DNA of 64,000 nucleotides from Choricystis sp. odSpoLacu1 (Eukaryota > Chlorophyta > Trebouxiophyceae), in assembly GCA_958009055.1 (NCBI GenBank), contig OY253662.1:1-64000 (forward strand), given 5' to 3'. Positions 1 through 9,483 of this stretch are shown here, piece by piece. Positions within the stretch are counted from its first letter, which is position 1. Each line of letters begins with the position of its first letter. Below the pieces are notes generated by a model. It was not told the origin of the DNA. It saw nothing but the letters and a program-made list of their open reading frames with translations, and did no database searches. Position numbers and translations under genes: made by a program.

Positions 1-1122
1 CCAACTCACCGCTTCCACCTCCTTCAAAAAGTCGCGCCACGGCAGCTTGGCCGCCGCCTTCACCACCAAGCCCTTCTCCACCCATGATTTCAGTTCTGGC
101 GCTTCTGACGGGTCGCGCCCCAGCACCAGCGTCGTCGCGTTGCGCGCCTCTGCCAGCTTGGCAATGCACGCCACCGCCAGCGTCCAGTTCCTCGCGTAGT
201 CGTTCCACGCGCCCCCCTGGTCGGAGTAGGCGAGGTCGTACTTCTTGACGACGGTCGGGGCGCCCCACGGAACGAGGGACCCGCCCCCGTCGCGCCGCTC
301 GGCGTCGGTGAAATCTGATTCCGACAGCAGGACACGCGGCACTCCTGGCGGGAGGACGGACGCCGCCACCGCCGGCCGGAAGCAGTGCAGCCAGCCGTCG
401 ACGTGGGCCAGGAGGGCGCGGTCGCCGGGCGTGACGTGGCGGTCGTCATGCGGATTCGAGATCGCGCCCGGAAACTCTTGGTAGGAGGAGATGCCGAGCA
501 CGATGTGGCCGGCCGCTTTCAGGCGCCAGAACAGGGCGCGCTGGGTGGTGGACCGGAAATAGTTCAAGTCGTAAAAGGGGGCGATGACGGCCACCACCCC
601 CGTGTCGCTGCCGTCTGCAAACCGAATCCGTTGAAACGGGTACAACGGGTCCGTCTCGACATACGACAAAAAGTAGCCTCGCCGCCCGCGGGCGGCGCCG
701 GGGGCGCCGCCCACGCCGGCGGCTTTGAGCTCGGCGGCGCGCGTCGCGACGAGGGCGTCGGTGTCGAGGGGCCCCTTCCACTGGGGGCGGGGGGGGAGAG
801 GGGACAGGGGGGCGCCCTCCACCTTCATGCCTGCCGCCGTGATGGCGGCGTCGAAGTTGAGGGCGGAGACGGCGGCGGGTTGGAAGGAAGCAGCGGCGTT
901 TTTACCAGCACCAGCGCTCGCGCGGCGGCCGCCCGCCAGCACGACCGCGCCGCCGCCTCCTGTGGCCGCCACCGCGGAGGATGCCAGCGTCCGAGTCGCC
1001 CCCCAGAAGGCCAGCAGGGCGGCCAGGTTGAGAGCAATAAGGAGGTGGACCGCGCGGCGCGGCGTGTCGGAGGAGGTGGAGGTGGGCGGCTTGCCGCCGG
1101 GGGGGGTGGGGCGGCGCATCAT
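1..1122 (-). CDS. Type II membrane protein, glycosyltransferase-like (5' exon, runs off the window)
   Basis: The first exon spans 1122 down to 10 (371 codons, phase 0). A GTGAGT donor at 9-4 means the gene continues beyond the window. A short basic N-terminus is followed by one hydrophobic stretch at about residues 27-42 (LLIALNLAALLAFWGA), which looks like a signal anchor of a Golgi/ER type II protein. The lumenal part has conserved-looking segments such as YFLSYVETDPLYPFQRIRF, GISSYQEFPG and KKYDLAYSDQGG. I associate these with uncharacterised algal and plant glycosyltransferase-like proteins, but no catalytic motif could be verified and the C-terminal half is missing. The start is the first of two tandem ATGs at the head of the open frame. 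The function is an inference; that the frame is a real coding exon is much surer. Confidence 0.6.
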   Translation of the reverse strand, partial: MMRRPTPPGGKPPTSTSSDTPRRAVHLLIALNLAALLAFWGATRTLASSAVAATGGGGAVVLAGGRRASAGAGKNAAASFQPAAVSALNFDAAITAAGMKVEGAPLSPLPPRPQWKGPLDTDALVATRAAELKAAGVGGAPGAARGRRGYFLSYVETDPLYPFQRIRFADGSDTGVVAVIAPFYDLNYFRSTTQRALFWRLKAAGHIVLGISSYQEFPGAISNPHDDRHVTPGDRALLAHVDGWLHCFRPAVAASVLPPGVPRVLLSESDFTDAERRDGGGSLVPWGAPTVVKKYDLAYSDQGGAWNDYARNWTLAVACIAKLAEARNATTLVLGRDPSEAPELKSWVEKGLVVKAAAKLPWRDFLKEVEAVSW

Positions 1123-1472
1123 TGTGTGTATGCGTGTTGTGTGTGTGAGTGGGAACACACACGGCTTCCCGCGGTTGCGTCCGTTTTTTTGGGGGAAGAA
1201 CGACGCGATGAGGAGACGCGGGTCGCGCGGGCACGCGCGTGTTCTTCTGGCCTCCTGCGCCCTCGACGCGTGCAGGGGGCAGTGTGGAGGGACCACCAGT
1301 CGCGCGTGTGGGCGCGGTTTGGGCAGGGAGGAAGCTGGGCAAAAGGAGGGCGTTGCCCGGCCTTCTGATGCGACGAGAGTGACGCCGGTCGAGAAAAACA
1401 AACAAACGAAAACTCCTTTCTTTCTCTCGGCCTCCCCCGCGCCCCGACTCGCTCGGCCTCCCCCTTGCCCGA
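1123..1472. promoter_or_regulatory. Shared upstream region of two divergent genes
   Basis: This 350-bp stretch separates the minus-strand membrane-protein gene from the plus-strand small secreted-protein gene. It contains CA/GT-rich microsatellite-like sequence next to the minus start and pyrimidine-rich DNA before the plus start. Open frames through it are low-complexity and give no convincing protein. I infer promoter and 5' UTRs only from position; no TATA box was identified. Confidence 0.35.
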
Positions 1473-1831
1473 ATGATCCGTTTGGCAGCGCTGCGCGAGC
1501 TGGTTCTGTGCCTCCTCCTCATGTTCACCGTGTTCACAGCGTCCGTCGTGTCGCAGTCGGGTGCGTCGGAATAAGGGAAGGGGGGAAGATGGATGGAGGA
1601 CGCTTGTACGCCTCGCCCCACGCTCCACTTAGTCTCACGGCCCTCCCACATCCGCCTATAAACACACACACAGTAAACTGCACCGTGGGCAGCGCTGATG
1701 ATAGCCAGGGCGGCGACACCGCCCTGCGCCGCTGTGCGTCTGCGTCCTCTCAGCTCCTGGTCACGTCAGCGTCCTCCGCGGTGGTTGTACCGCCCGAGCT
1801 GAGAGCGCAGGCGGCTGATGGAGACGACTGA
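1473..1831 (+). CDS. Small secreted protein, two exons, 81 aa
   Basis: Exon 1 is 1473-1560 and exon 2 is 1674-1831, separated by a 113-nt intron (1561-1673) with a GTGCGT donor and a CACACACACAG acceptor like those of neighbouring genes. The phases match (88 + 158 nt). The N-terminus (MIRLAALRELVLCLLLMF) followed by TVFTASVVSQS is a classic signal peptide. The mature part is about 52-55 residues, with one NCT glycosylation sequon at the exon junction, two cysteines, and a Ser/Ala-rich then acidic tail ending GDD. Without splicing the frame closes after 33 residues. No family is recognised. Confidence is limited by the short length and absence of homology evidence; the neat phase match and signal peptide argue for a real gene. 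Confidence 0.5.
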
Positions 1832-2150
1832 ACTGTGTATGAGAGTGCGTGTTTTTTGAAGAGAGAGAGGGGCGAGAAGCCCCTTTCGCCAGTGCGCATT
1901 CGTTCCCCTAGCCGCGCAGCGACCCCTGCAGAGCGATTTCATTTTTTCTCCCTTCCCCCACACCGCCATCAATCAAAATCCCCAATTCCTGTTCAACCAG
2001 TTTGCAAATGTAGGTCGTCCCAGAGTGTGTGTCTGGATTCGTTGTTTTCTTTGGGAACAAAAACAGAAGAAATATAAAAATTCGTCGCGACCAAAAACGT
2101 CGCGCAGCCGCGCGCGCACCCCTCTTCTTCTCTCCCTCCCTCCTCTCCTC
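1832..2150. other. Convergent 3' regions, no gene seen
   Basis: These 319 bp lie between the stop codons of two converging genes. The sequence is less GC-rich than the genes, with short A/T runs around 2065-2085 that could belong to 3' UTRs or polyadenylation signals. Short open frames cross it on both strands without any recognisable product. Confidence 0.4.
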
Positions 2151-3826
2151 TCACAAACTGGACGTGCGCGCCAGTGGGGACCGCGGGCTGCCCCACAGCC
2201 TGCCCCCATTCAACAACAGGCGCAGCCCCTGGAACAGGCACAGCGTGGACACACAAGGGTGAGGGAGGGGGTGGAGCCACCCACTCTTTTAACCACACAC
2301 ACGCACACGGCACAGTTTAGAAAGTTGGCACACGCTTGGTACGTCAGGTCGCGCCCCGCCAACAGCATGCCTTCCGTCGCCATGGAGGCGGTGTGGAGGC
2401 CCAGGGTGAGGGCGACGAGGGGCGCGACACGGGTCAGGGCGGTGGCGACAGCAGCGTCGCTGGTGAACAAGCGCGCCGAGGCAGCGAGGACGCCTCCCAC
2501 GACAGCGACGTTGGCTGCTCCTGCCGTCGCTCCCGCGCGCAGCAGGGCGGCCGCCACGCGGTGCGCGCGGGCCGGTGTGCCGATGGAGGCGGGGAGCCAG
2601 GCCTGAGCGCCGGCCGAGACGGCGTCCCCTGCGCACGCGAAGAGCAGGAAAGAGGAAATGGCCAGGTGGTGGGCGGCAGCAGCGGACGGCCCCCCCGTGG
2701 CCGCCACTTTGGAGAGGAACGTGTAGAGCGCGAACTTGGCGCCGAGGAGGGCCACCACGGGGCCTGCATAACTGAGAAACGCGGAAGCAGCCGTAGGCGA
2801 CGGCGGGCGCCACACGAGGCGCGGCGTCCAGCCGGCCGGGGCAGCGCCCCCCAGCGGGCGGCCGAGGCGGGCCACCAGGTAGGCTGTGGCCACAAACTGA
2901 GCCGCGACAGTGGCCGCAGCTGCGCCCGCGATGCCCAGGCCGGCGCCACAGACCAGGGCGACGTCGCCGACCAGGTTGGCGCCTGCGGCAAAGACGGCGG
3001 CCGCGAGCGGTACGCGCGTGTTGCGCGCCGCCAGGAAGAAGGCTTGGACTGCGAAGGAGACGACTGCTGCTGGTGCCGCAATCGCCCTCCACCGGATGTA
3101 CGTGACTGCATGTGGCACAATGTCGGCAGACGCAGCTCCCGCCAGGCCGGCGGCGCAGGGAGGTCCCCCAAACCACATGAAGGCAGCCAGGCCCGTCCCC
3201 AGCAGAATGGACAGGCCGACCGCATCCGACAGCATGGCGGACGCGCCGTCGCCGTCGCCGCGGGCGAAGAGGAGGGCGGCGGAGTTGGCGACGGCGGTGG
3301 CGATCCAGGTGAGGCTGTGGTATGTGGGTGTGGGTGGTAGGAAGGGTGTGTGGTTACCCCCCCTGACTCGCGATCCACCTGTTTCTCTCTCTCTCTCTCT
3401 CACTCACCAGTACGCCGCATAGTCGCAGCACACGGTGCCCGGCCCCAGGGCCGCCAACTGAGTCGAGGAGCGCAGGCCGACAACTGAAGAATCGACGAGG
3501 CCGAGAATGGGGCCGGTCACCCAGATTGCGGCTGTCGGCAGGGTGAACCTGAGAATGGAGGCCAGCGAGATGTCGTCCTCAGAGGGCTTAGTGGTGGTGG
3601 TGGTGTCGGGAAGGAGCTCGGTGATGACGACGGTCAGGAGCGGCGTCGGGTCCGCAATGGCGTCGGCTGCTGCGACGTCGTCGACCAGGCGCACCACGTC
3701 ACCACCAACAGGCGCTGGTGCGTCGGGAGGGAGGGCGTGTCGTGGTGTGGGGGCGGGACGGGGAGGGAGGGGTGCGACGCAGCGGCGCACGGTGGCGTGC
3801 TGCCGTGGGCAGGAGGTGCACCGCAT
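2151..3826 (-). CDS. MATE family efflux transporter, EDS5/plastid type
   Basis: Proposed exons are 3826-3408, 3314-2285 and 2228-2151 (508 aa), with introns of 93 and 56 nt. The N-terminus (MRCTSCPRQH... Arg/Pro-rich to about residue 40) resembles a plastid transit peptide. It is followed by the MATE opening segment (LPTAAIWVTGPILGLVDSSV, then STQLAALGPGT), which is characteristic of the EDS5/DTX44-47 plant subgroup. The second exon carries the remaining hydrophobic helices, including the internal homologous bundle. The family exports organic compounds in exchange for H+ or Na+; EDS5 exports isochorismate from plastids, but the substrate here is unknown. The last intron and 26-residue C-terminus (GLRLLLNGGRLWG) are my least certain joins; without splicing the protein ends in an implausible Cys-rich tail. 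The gene converges on the small secreted-protein gene. Confidence 0.75.
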
Positions 3827-4156
3827 TGTGTGTCAGAACTAGGAGGGTGGGGCGACTGTGGTGGCCAATGGGGGCGTGGACGACGGCGGGAGGTGACAGC
3901 CCGCGCAGCACACAGGCCCCGACCACAGCGACGACGCCTTTTTTGTGAGGTTTAAGAGTCGCGTCGAAGTTGGTTAAACAAGCAAACAACACAAACGTGC
4001 GCAATTGCCTGCCTCTCTGCCCGCGCCTCCCCCGTCCTCGCGCCGCTGCAGCACCACACATCACGTTCTGACGCTGAGCCAGAGCGGGGCGTGGGTCTTG
4101 GCCCACCAACCGCCGCGTTTTTTTCTTCTTTTTTGTTTCCCCCCCAAAGACATTGT

Positions 4157-5085
4157 AAACGCACCATGAAATAGTTCGAAGCGTTCGGCGTCGCTTTTGG
4201 CCCCGACGGGCGGGCTGCGATCATCTGTGACAATGCACGCACGAGCGGCCTGATCGACGCGGGGGACACTGCTCCCGTTTGCGCCGCGTGGTGTCACCCT
4301 GGGCCAGAGGCGGGCGAATCAGTCCCAGCATGAAGGCGCCGCGTGGCAGGCTGATGGTAAGGGGCCACCCACCGTGCTGGCGCTTGTCGAAGCGGCTGTT
4401 GACCCCGCCGACGGGCAGACAAAGGCGAGGATCGATGAATATCGCGTGCCGTCAGCCAGAAGCCTGCTGCGGCTCGCCGCCCCGCCCACCCCCTCGATCC
4501 AAAAGTGCTGGATCCAGGGCCTCACTTTCTCCCACGACAACAAGGGGTTGGAAGATTTAGTTAAACTGGGCTGCGGGCGCGCGCTGGCCCTTTGCGTGGG
4601 GAACAAGTGCGAAGGGAGGGCGCGCGGGCGGGATCCTGGGCATGGCAGGTTGGTGGTGTGGACCTACACCCCTGCTGGCGGCGCCTCCCAGCCCTGTGAA
4701 TGGACGGTGGACAAAATGGTGGCGCTGCCGTGCGACGCATACTTCACAGACTATGCTGGCCTGGCGATCCGCCGCACCGGCGACGACGACGGTGGCGCCG
4801 TCCTTTCCTCGCTGCCCTTTCCCAAACCGACGCCACCCTGTGAGTCGGCCGCTTCAACGCGACCAGCCTCAGTTCGAGCCGCGCGATGGCGGGACGGGTG
4901 GAGTGTTTTCGTTGCCGAGGGACAGCGGTGCGCCGGCCCACGCTGTGCAGTGCGGAGGGCATTGATTGTTTTGGACGACCCGTCGATCCGCGGCCTCTGC
5001 CCGTGCCGTCGTCACCACGGACAAAGCGAGGCCAGGCGCGCCGTGGCGCGCGGTGGAGCAGGTGGTGCCGTGGTGTACAAAAAAA
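4157..5085 (+). pseudogene. Degenerate coding stretch, possible beta-propeller-like relic
   Basis: Protein-like sequence appears in successive plus frames without a clean gene model. Near 4172 a segment reads FEAFGVAFGPDGRAAIICDN, directly preceded by ATG-AAA-TAG. After about 4320 coding quality moves to another frame (roughly 4325-4835, containing HDNKGLEDLVKLGCGRALAL and PCDAYFTDYAGLAIRR). Near 4836 there is a GTGAGT that could be a donor, and later fragments such as AVVTTDKARPGAPWRAVEQV lie in a third frame. The GPDGRAAII-type strands resemble those of six-bladed propellers, but this is weak. It may be a decayed gene, or a real gene damaged by assembly indels as seen elsewhere in this window. 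The 330 bp before it (3827-4156), upstream of the minus-strand MATE gene, holds no other feature I can support. Confidence 0.3.
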
Positions 5086-5146
5086 AACGCGACGCAACTC
5101 TCGTCCCTTCTTTTTGTTTTCAAACAAACACAACCAAAACAACAAC

Positions 5147-5700
5147 TCACACCCGCCTGACCATCAGAAACACGGTGCTGCCCACCCCCAACGCTTTCAG
5201 CTTGGCGGCGTCCCCCCCCAGCTTCATGAGGAGGCCTCCAAACGACGCATAGACATCAGCGCGCGGCCCCCCGCCCCCCGCACCCGCGCCACCGCCACCA
5301 CCATCCGTCAGCTTGAACACTTTGCCGTAGCACACGTAGTCATAGTTGTCGGCCAGGGTGGCGGCGCCGCCCTGGAGGGCGGCGCCGTAGGCGGTGTCGG
5401 TGGCGCCGCCGCCGAGCGCAAGGGTGGGGGACAGGGCCAGCGAAAATCTGTCCCCTTTGGCCAAAGGGTAGACGTCCACGTTGACGTCCAGGGTGAGGTC
5501 CATCTCGTACAGGTCGGACCGGCAGACGATGCGGGAGACTGCGGGGTGGGGGTGGTGGGGTGGGTGAGAGGCGAGAAGAAAAAAAGACGCGGCCGTCGTT
5601 TCCTCCGCCTGCAAATCCACGCACCTTTGTCAAATTTTTTGCCGTCCGGGTCCACGGCGCCCACTTCAAACGTGTCCTCAAACACGAGGGCGGACGCCAT
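5147..5700 (-). CDS. RNA polymerases I/II/III common subunit RPB8
   Basis: Exons are 5700-5625 and 5538-5147 (155 aa) around an 86-nt intron with a GTGCGT donor. RPB8 (ABC14.5, POLR2H) is a small OB-fold subunit shared by all three nuclear RNA polymerases. The N-terminus (ALVFEDTFEVGAVDPDGKKF) corresponds to the family opening FEDxFxVxxxDPxGKKFD. Further matches are SRIVCRSDLYEMDLTLDVN and, near the end, YVCYGKVFKL and YASFGGLLMKLGGDA. The length is close to the human protein (150 aa). A Gly-rich insert (residues ~115-127) lengthens the loop before the last strands, where other members vary too. The intron interrupts the codon after KKFDK and is supported because splicing restores KVSR, conserved in the family. 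Confidence 0.93.
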
Positions 5701-6096
5701 CGTGTAGAGAGGTGGGAGGGCAAGCGGCGAGCCGGCAAATTGAGGGGAGAAAAAAAACGGCACTTGTGTGTGTGCCTGTGTCGCAAACACGCCGTGCGGC
5801 GGCGGCGTTAGGTGGAGGAAGTGGAACTAGGGCGCGTGAGCAGGAGAGGCGAGAGAGCGCGCCCGGCCTCGCAGACGGATGCGTTTTTTCGGAGAGGTGT
5901 GTTTTGACGTCGTTTCGTCGACGGCTGCGACCAGTCTTTCTTGTTTGCATTTGTGTGTGCAGGCGGACGCCGCCGAGACCCCTGTTTGACACTGAACGAA
6001 CGTGACACACACACTTAGAGACGCCAACGTCCTCTGTTTCCCCGTGCGCCGTCCTCCCTCGCGTGACGGGGCCGCACCTCAGCCCCTTTCGCCCGC
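5701..6096. promoter_or_regulatory. Divergent promoter region between RPB8 and arogenate dehydrogenase
   Basis: A 396-bp spacer lies between two head-to-head starts. It contains poly-A/T runs near 5751 and CA-repeat sequence before 6010, and no open frame of merit. A regulatory role is inferred from position only. Confidence 0.35.
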
Positions 6097-7436
6097 ATGC
6101 ACGCGCCCCGCGCGCAGCTGCGCCGCCCGTCCGCGCCGTCAGCCTCCCACACCACACGGCGCACAACCCGGCCACCGGCAGGCACTGCGTCACTCCCTCG
6201 CCCGCCCGCCCCCAGCCGCCGACGCGCCCCCCGCGCGCCGGCCGCGCTCGACGCGGCCCAACCCTTCGACTTTGAGGCCCGCGCCGCGGCCGCTGTCCGC
6301 CAAGCGGACGCCATGAACATCGGCATCGTCGGCTTCGGCACGTTTGGCCAGTTTTTGGCGGGGAGGTTGGTGGCGGCGGGCCACACCGTCTCCGCCACCA
6401 GCCGCACCCCCCACCACGCGCGCGCGGCGGAGCTGGGGGTCACGTTTTATGAGGATGCGGATGACTTTTGCGAGGTGAGTGGGTGGGTTGTGTTGAGGGA
6501 GAGAGAGCAACGTTTCGGAGAGGCGTGTATTTTACCAACACCAACTCCCTGCCCACCACCCCAAACACCCACCAGTCCCACCCCGACATCGTCATCCTGG
6601 CCACCTCGATCCTGTCCACCGCGTCCGTCCTGGCAGCCCTGCCCGTCGCCCGCCTGAAGCGGTCGACCCTCGTTGTTGATGTTCTCTCTGTCAAGGAATT
6701 CCCCAAACGAGCCCTCCTGGCCCGCCTCCCCCCCTCCTTTGACATACTGTGCACGCACCCAATGTTTGGCCCCGACTCGGGGGCAGGGTCCTGGGACGGG
6801 CTCGCCTTTGTGTACGACAAAGTGAGGGTGGGAAAATCTTCCTCCCGCACACGCCGCGCGGACGCCCTTCTGTCCTTCTTCCGCAACCAAGGCTGCCGCA
6901 TGGTGGAGATGGCGTGCGAGGAGCACGATAGACTCGCGGCCGGCACCCAATTCCTGACGCACACGGTGGGGCGGGTGCTGGGAGGGATGGGGGTGGAGGA
7001 AACCGCGATCGACACGCGCGGCTATCAATCCCTCCTCTCCCTCGTCGCCAACACGGCCAACGATTCATTCGACCTGTACTACGGCCTGTTCATGTACAAC
7101 CCGGTGAGTTTTTTTGAGGTGGGAAGGAAGGGTTGCTGGGTGGGAAAACAGACAGAGAAGCTCACTTTTTTCTTCAAAGCACCATCATCTCACCCTCTCC
7201 CTGCCCCCCCCACCCCCCCACCCCATCAGAACGCGGTCGAAGAACTCGAACGCCTGGAGCGCGCCATCGCGGACGTCAAAGCCGGCCTCCTGCGCCGGCT
7301 GCACGGCGCGCTGCGTGCCGAAACGTTTGGCTCCACCCCGCCGCTGGCATCGCTCGAAACTCCTGGGGGCGACACCACGCCCTCCGCCTCCAGCGAGGGT
7401 GCAGGCGGCAACGGGGCGGCCAGGAGATTGGTGTGA
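6097..7436 (+). CDS. Arogenate/prephenate dehydrogenase (TyrA), plastid-targeted
   Basis: Exons are 6097-6474, 6576-7103 and 7230-7436, all phase 0 (370 aa). The enzyme oxidatively decarboxylates arogenate to tyrosine in plants and algae. About 72 N-terminal residues rich in Arg, Pro, Ala and Ser look like a transit peptide. The Rossmann dinucleotide motif GIVGFGTFGQFLA then opens the NADP domain (about residue 76). Family landmarks follow: DILCTHPMFGPDSG, LAFVYDKVRVG, GCRMVEMACEEHD, FLTHTVGRVLGGMG and DSFDLYYGLFMYN, close to the plant TyrAa pattern. The third exon supplies the C-terminal helix (EELERLERAIADVKAGLL) and a Ser/Gly-rich tail. Plant-type arogenate rather than prephenate specificity is inferred from similarity, not from a diagnostic residue I could check. 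Confidence 0.92.
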
Positions 7437-7518
7437 GCCAGGCGTGTGATTTTGTTTTTTTGGTGTTTGTTTCGTGTTTCGGTTGTTGCCTCTCTCTTCT
7501 GCCCCCACCTTCCCTCCC

Positions 7519-8082
7519 TCAAGTGTCACCCGCCGCGGCCGCCGCCAGAGTCTCGCTCACATCGAACAATCCACTGCCGCCCAGGCGGGAGGCGCTGCCC
7601 ACGGACAGGATGGCGGCCAGGGCGCCCGACACATCGTCGTCGTTGGTCGGGGGCGCGAGCGCGGCGGGTGCCAGACTCGCCGGCGTCACCGCCTCCGCGT
7701 CGGCTGCGGGGGACCAGGCTTTTGGCGTGGGCGGGGAGGAGGGCGCGAGGGCGGGGGCGCGGGCGGCGTCCAGGTCGGTGAAGTAGCTTTGGTGGGAGGG
7801 CGGGTTGGAAGTTTACTTTTTTTTTTTTTTTTTTTTCGTTTTTATTTTTAGTGACGCCGCTCGGAGCGTCGGCTGGCGCCCCCCTGCCTTTCTCCCCGTT
7901 CTCCCCACTCACCTGCGCGCAAACACCACCAAATCGGCCGGCTCGTGCCGCATGGCCTCCCGCGCCAGGCCGGCCAGCAGGCCGAGCAGGGGGCCGTCGG
8001 CGTCGGTGGGTGGCGGCGCGGGCGCAGCGGGCGCGGGCGCCGGCAGCGCGTCGGTGGAAGCGAGAGGGGGCGAGGCCAGCAT
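7519..8082 (-). CDS. Short RIIa-domain protein, 145 aa
   Basis: Exons are 8082-7913 and 7786-7519, split by a 126-nt intron (phase 2). Residues about 31-65 form a four-helix-bundle dimerisation/docking (RIIa) motif: LLGLLAGLAREAMRHEPADL followed by VVFARSYFTDLDAARA. It matches the family pattern of two amphipathic helices with a central Pro-x-D and a Tyr-Phe at the end. The intron falls inside the motif, and splicing creates the conserved YF, which supports the model. The rest is Ala/Pro/Ser-rich and ends SETLAAAAAGDT. RIIa proteins dock to amphipathic helices of AKAP-like partners and are common in cilia (radial spoke, fibrous sheath). A ciliary role is only an inference, since no other ciliary gene is visible here. 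It converges on TyrA, whose stop is about 80 bp away. Confidence 0.6.
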
Positions 8083-8240
8083 GTTTGGATGGCAGGTGTG
8101 CGTGTGTGCGGGCGCGCGCGCGCGAGAGGCTGGCTTTTTTGGTTGTGTGTGGGCGGGAGAGGGGGTTAAACAATAAAAAAACGGGACTCGGTTTATTCTT
8201 TTTTGTTTTTGCAGAATAAATACACAGCAGCCATTTCTCA

Positions 8241-9150
8241 TCAAATCAGGGCCACCCACTCATCCGCCAGCAGCCCCCTCGCCGCACGGTAGGCGAGGGC
8301 GTACACGTCGCCCGCGCGGACGTCGACCGCGTCCCCGCCCGGCAGCTCCACCGTGCCCCGATCCGCCAGGGCGCGCGCCACCACGTGGCCGTCCAGACAG
8401 GGGGTGGCCACCATGTCGGGCCCGGTGGAGGCGGCGGATTGACGGGCCAGAGAAGCAAAGGGTGGGGGGAGGCGTGCCGCCGCCGCGCGCTTGAGGTGGC
8501 GTCCCGCTGCCAGCCAGTAGGAGCGCGCGTGGTCGCCCTCGGCGGGGGACAACAAGGCGGCCGCCTCCCCCGGCGCATTCACAAAGTGGGCGGCAAAGGC
8601 TTCCACTTTCTCCAGGCGGGCGCGGTGGTAAGCAGCCAGCAGGTAGCGCGCCCGCGCTGCATCCGCCGCCAACAAGATGCGGGCGGGCTTGGCGGCCTCC
8701 TGACCCGCTTCCAGGGCCTCGATCTCGGCATCCTGTGGGTTGGAGGGAGTGTGTGTGTGTGGGTTAGACGGGGCCACCGATCAAAAACAACAAAACGAGC
8801 GCACCACCCTCCTCCCTTCCACACATCTCACCTGGCGCGCCAGCTGGTCCCGGACGCGGGCCACCAGGTCACCCTCATACGGCAGCACTTCGGGCGCCAG
8901 GCGCTCGTTGGCGAAGCTCTGTGGGGAGGGGTGGGCGGACGTTTGGGGGGGTGAGAGCACCCATCATGTTGTTTTGTTTTCGCGCGCGCCTTTTTCCCTC
9001 TCCTCTCCCCTCTCTCCACTCTCTCTCTCTCACCCGCTTCAACCGCTCGATGTCGGACACCATGGCGCCCGGGGGGGCGCCCCCGCCCACCGCGGGCGTG
9101 CCGCCCACCGGCTGCGAGCCGAGCAGGGCGGCCGCGTCGTCGACGTCCAT
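8241..9150 (-). CDS. GINS complex subunit SLD5
   Basis: Exons are 9150-9034, 8918-8832 and 8732-8241, all phase 0 (231 aa; human GINS4 is 223). SLD5 with PSF1-3 forms the GINS tetramer of the CMG replicative helicase. The family pattern is visible: SFANERLAPEVLPYEGDLVA (A-domain start, compare NEKFAPELL in human), then a long helical region with ARYLLAAYHRARLEKVEAFA. A linker with SPAEGDHARSYWLAAGRHLK leads to the small C-terminal B-domain beginning near MVATPCLDGHVVARAL and ending DEWVALI, like the human VASGAVQLI ending. The first exon adds 39 residues with an acidic start (MDVDDAAALL). Confidence 0.9.
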
Positions 9151-9483
9151 CGTGTGTGGGGTGCGTGTGTGTCACACGCTGGCCGCCGCTTGCTTCAAGG
9201 ACTGAGGCAGCAGGCAAGCAGTGTGGAGGGTCGGGTGCGTGTGCGTGGGGGAGTGCGGCGCGCGTCTCGCCCCCTCTTTTTTTGAGTTCAATGTCGAGTC
9301 GAAAGTGAATGCCTCACAAATCGTTGTTCCTCACCCTGCCCCTTTTCTCTCCCTCCCCGCCGGCTGGCTCCCGCCACCCGTGGGCACGGCGTGCAACTCT
9401 CTGCGCAGCACCTGGAACCACGACCGCTGTGTAACGCACACACGCGCCGCGTCCGTCCGTTTTTTTCTCTTTCTTTTTTTCCA
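9151..9483. promoter_or_regulatory. Divergent promoter region between SLD5 and VPS52
   Basis: A 333-bp spacer between two head-to-head genes, with a T-rich tract (9459-9480) immediately before the VPS52 ATG. An in-frame upstream ATG at 9391 would add 31 residues, but the 9484 start lies after the T-rich leader and opens a better N-terminus. No discrete promoter element was recognised. Confidence 0.35.

Noticed and set aside
902..1669. 255-codon minus-strand frame through the 1.1-1.7 kb spacer
   Set aside because: Low-complexity His/Thr/Arg/Pro translation of CA repeats with no family features; it overlaps the first exon out of frame.
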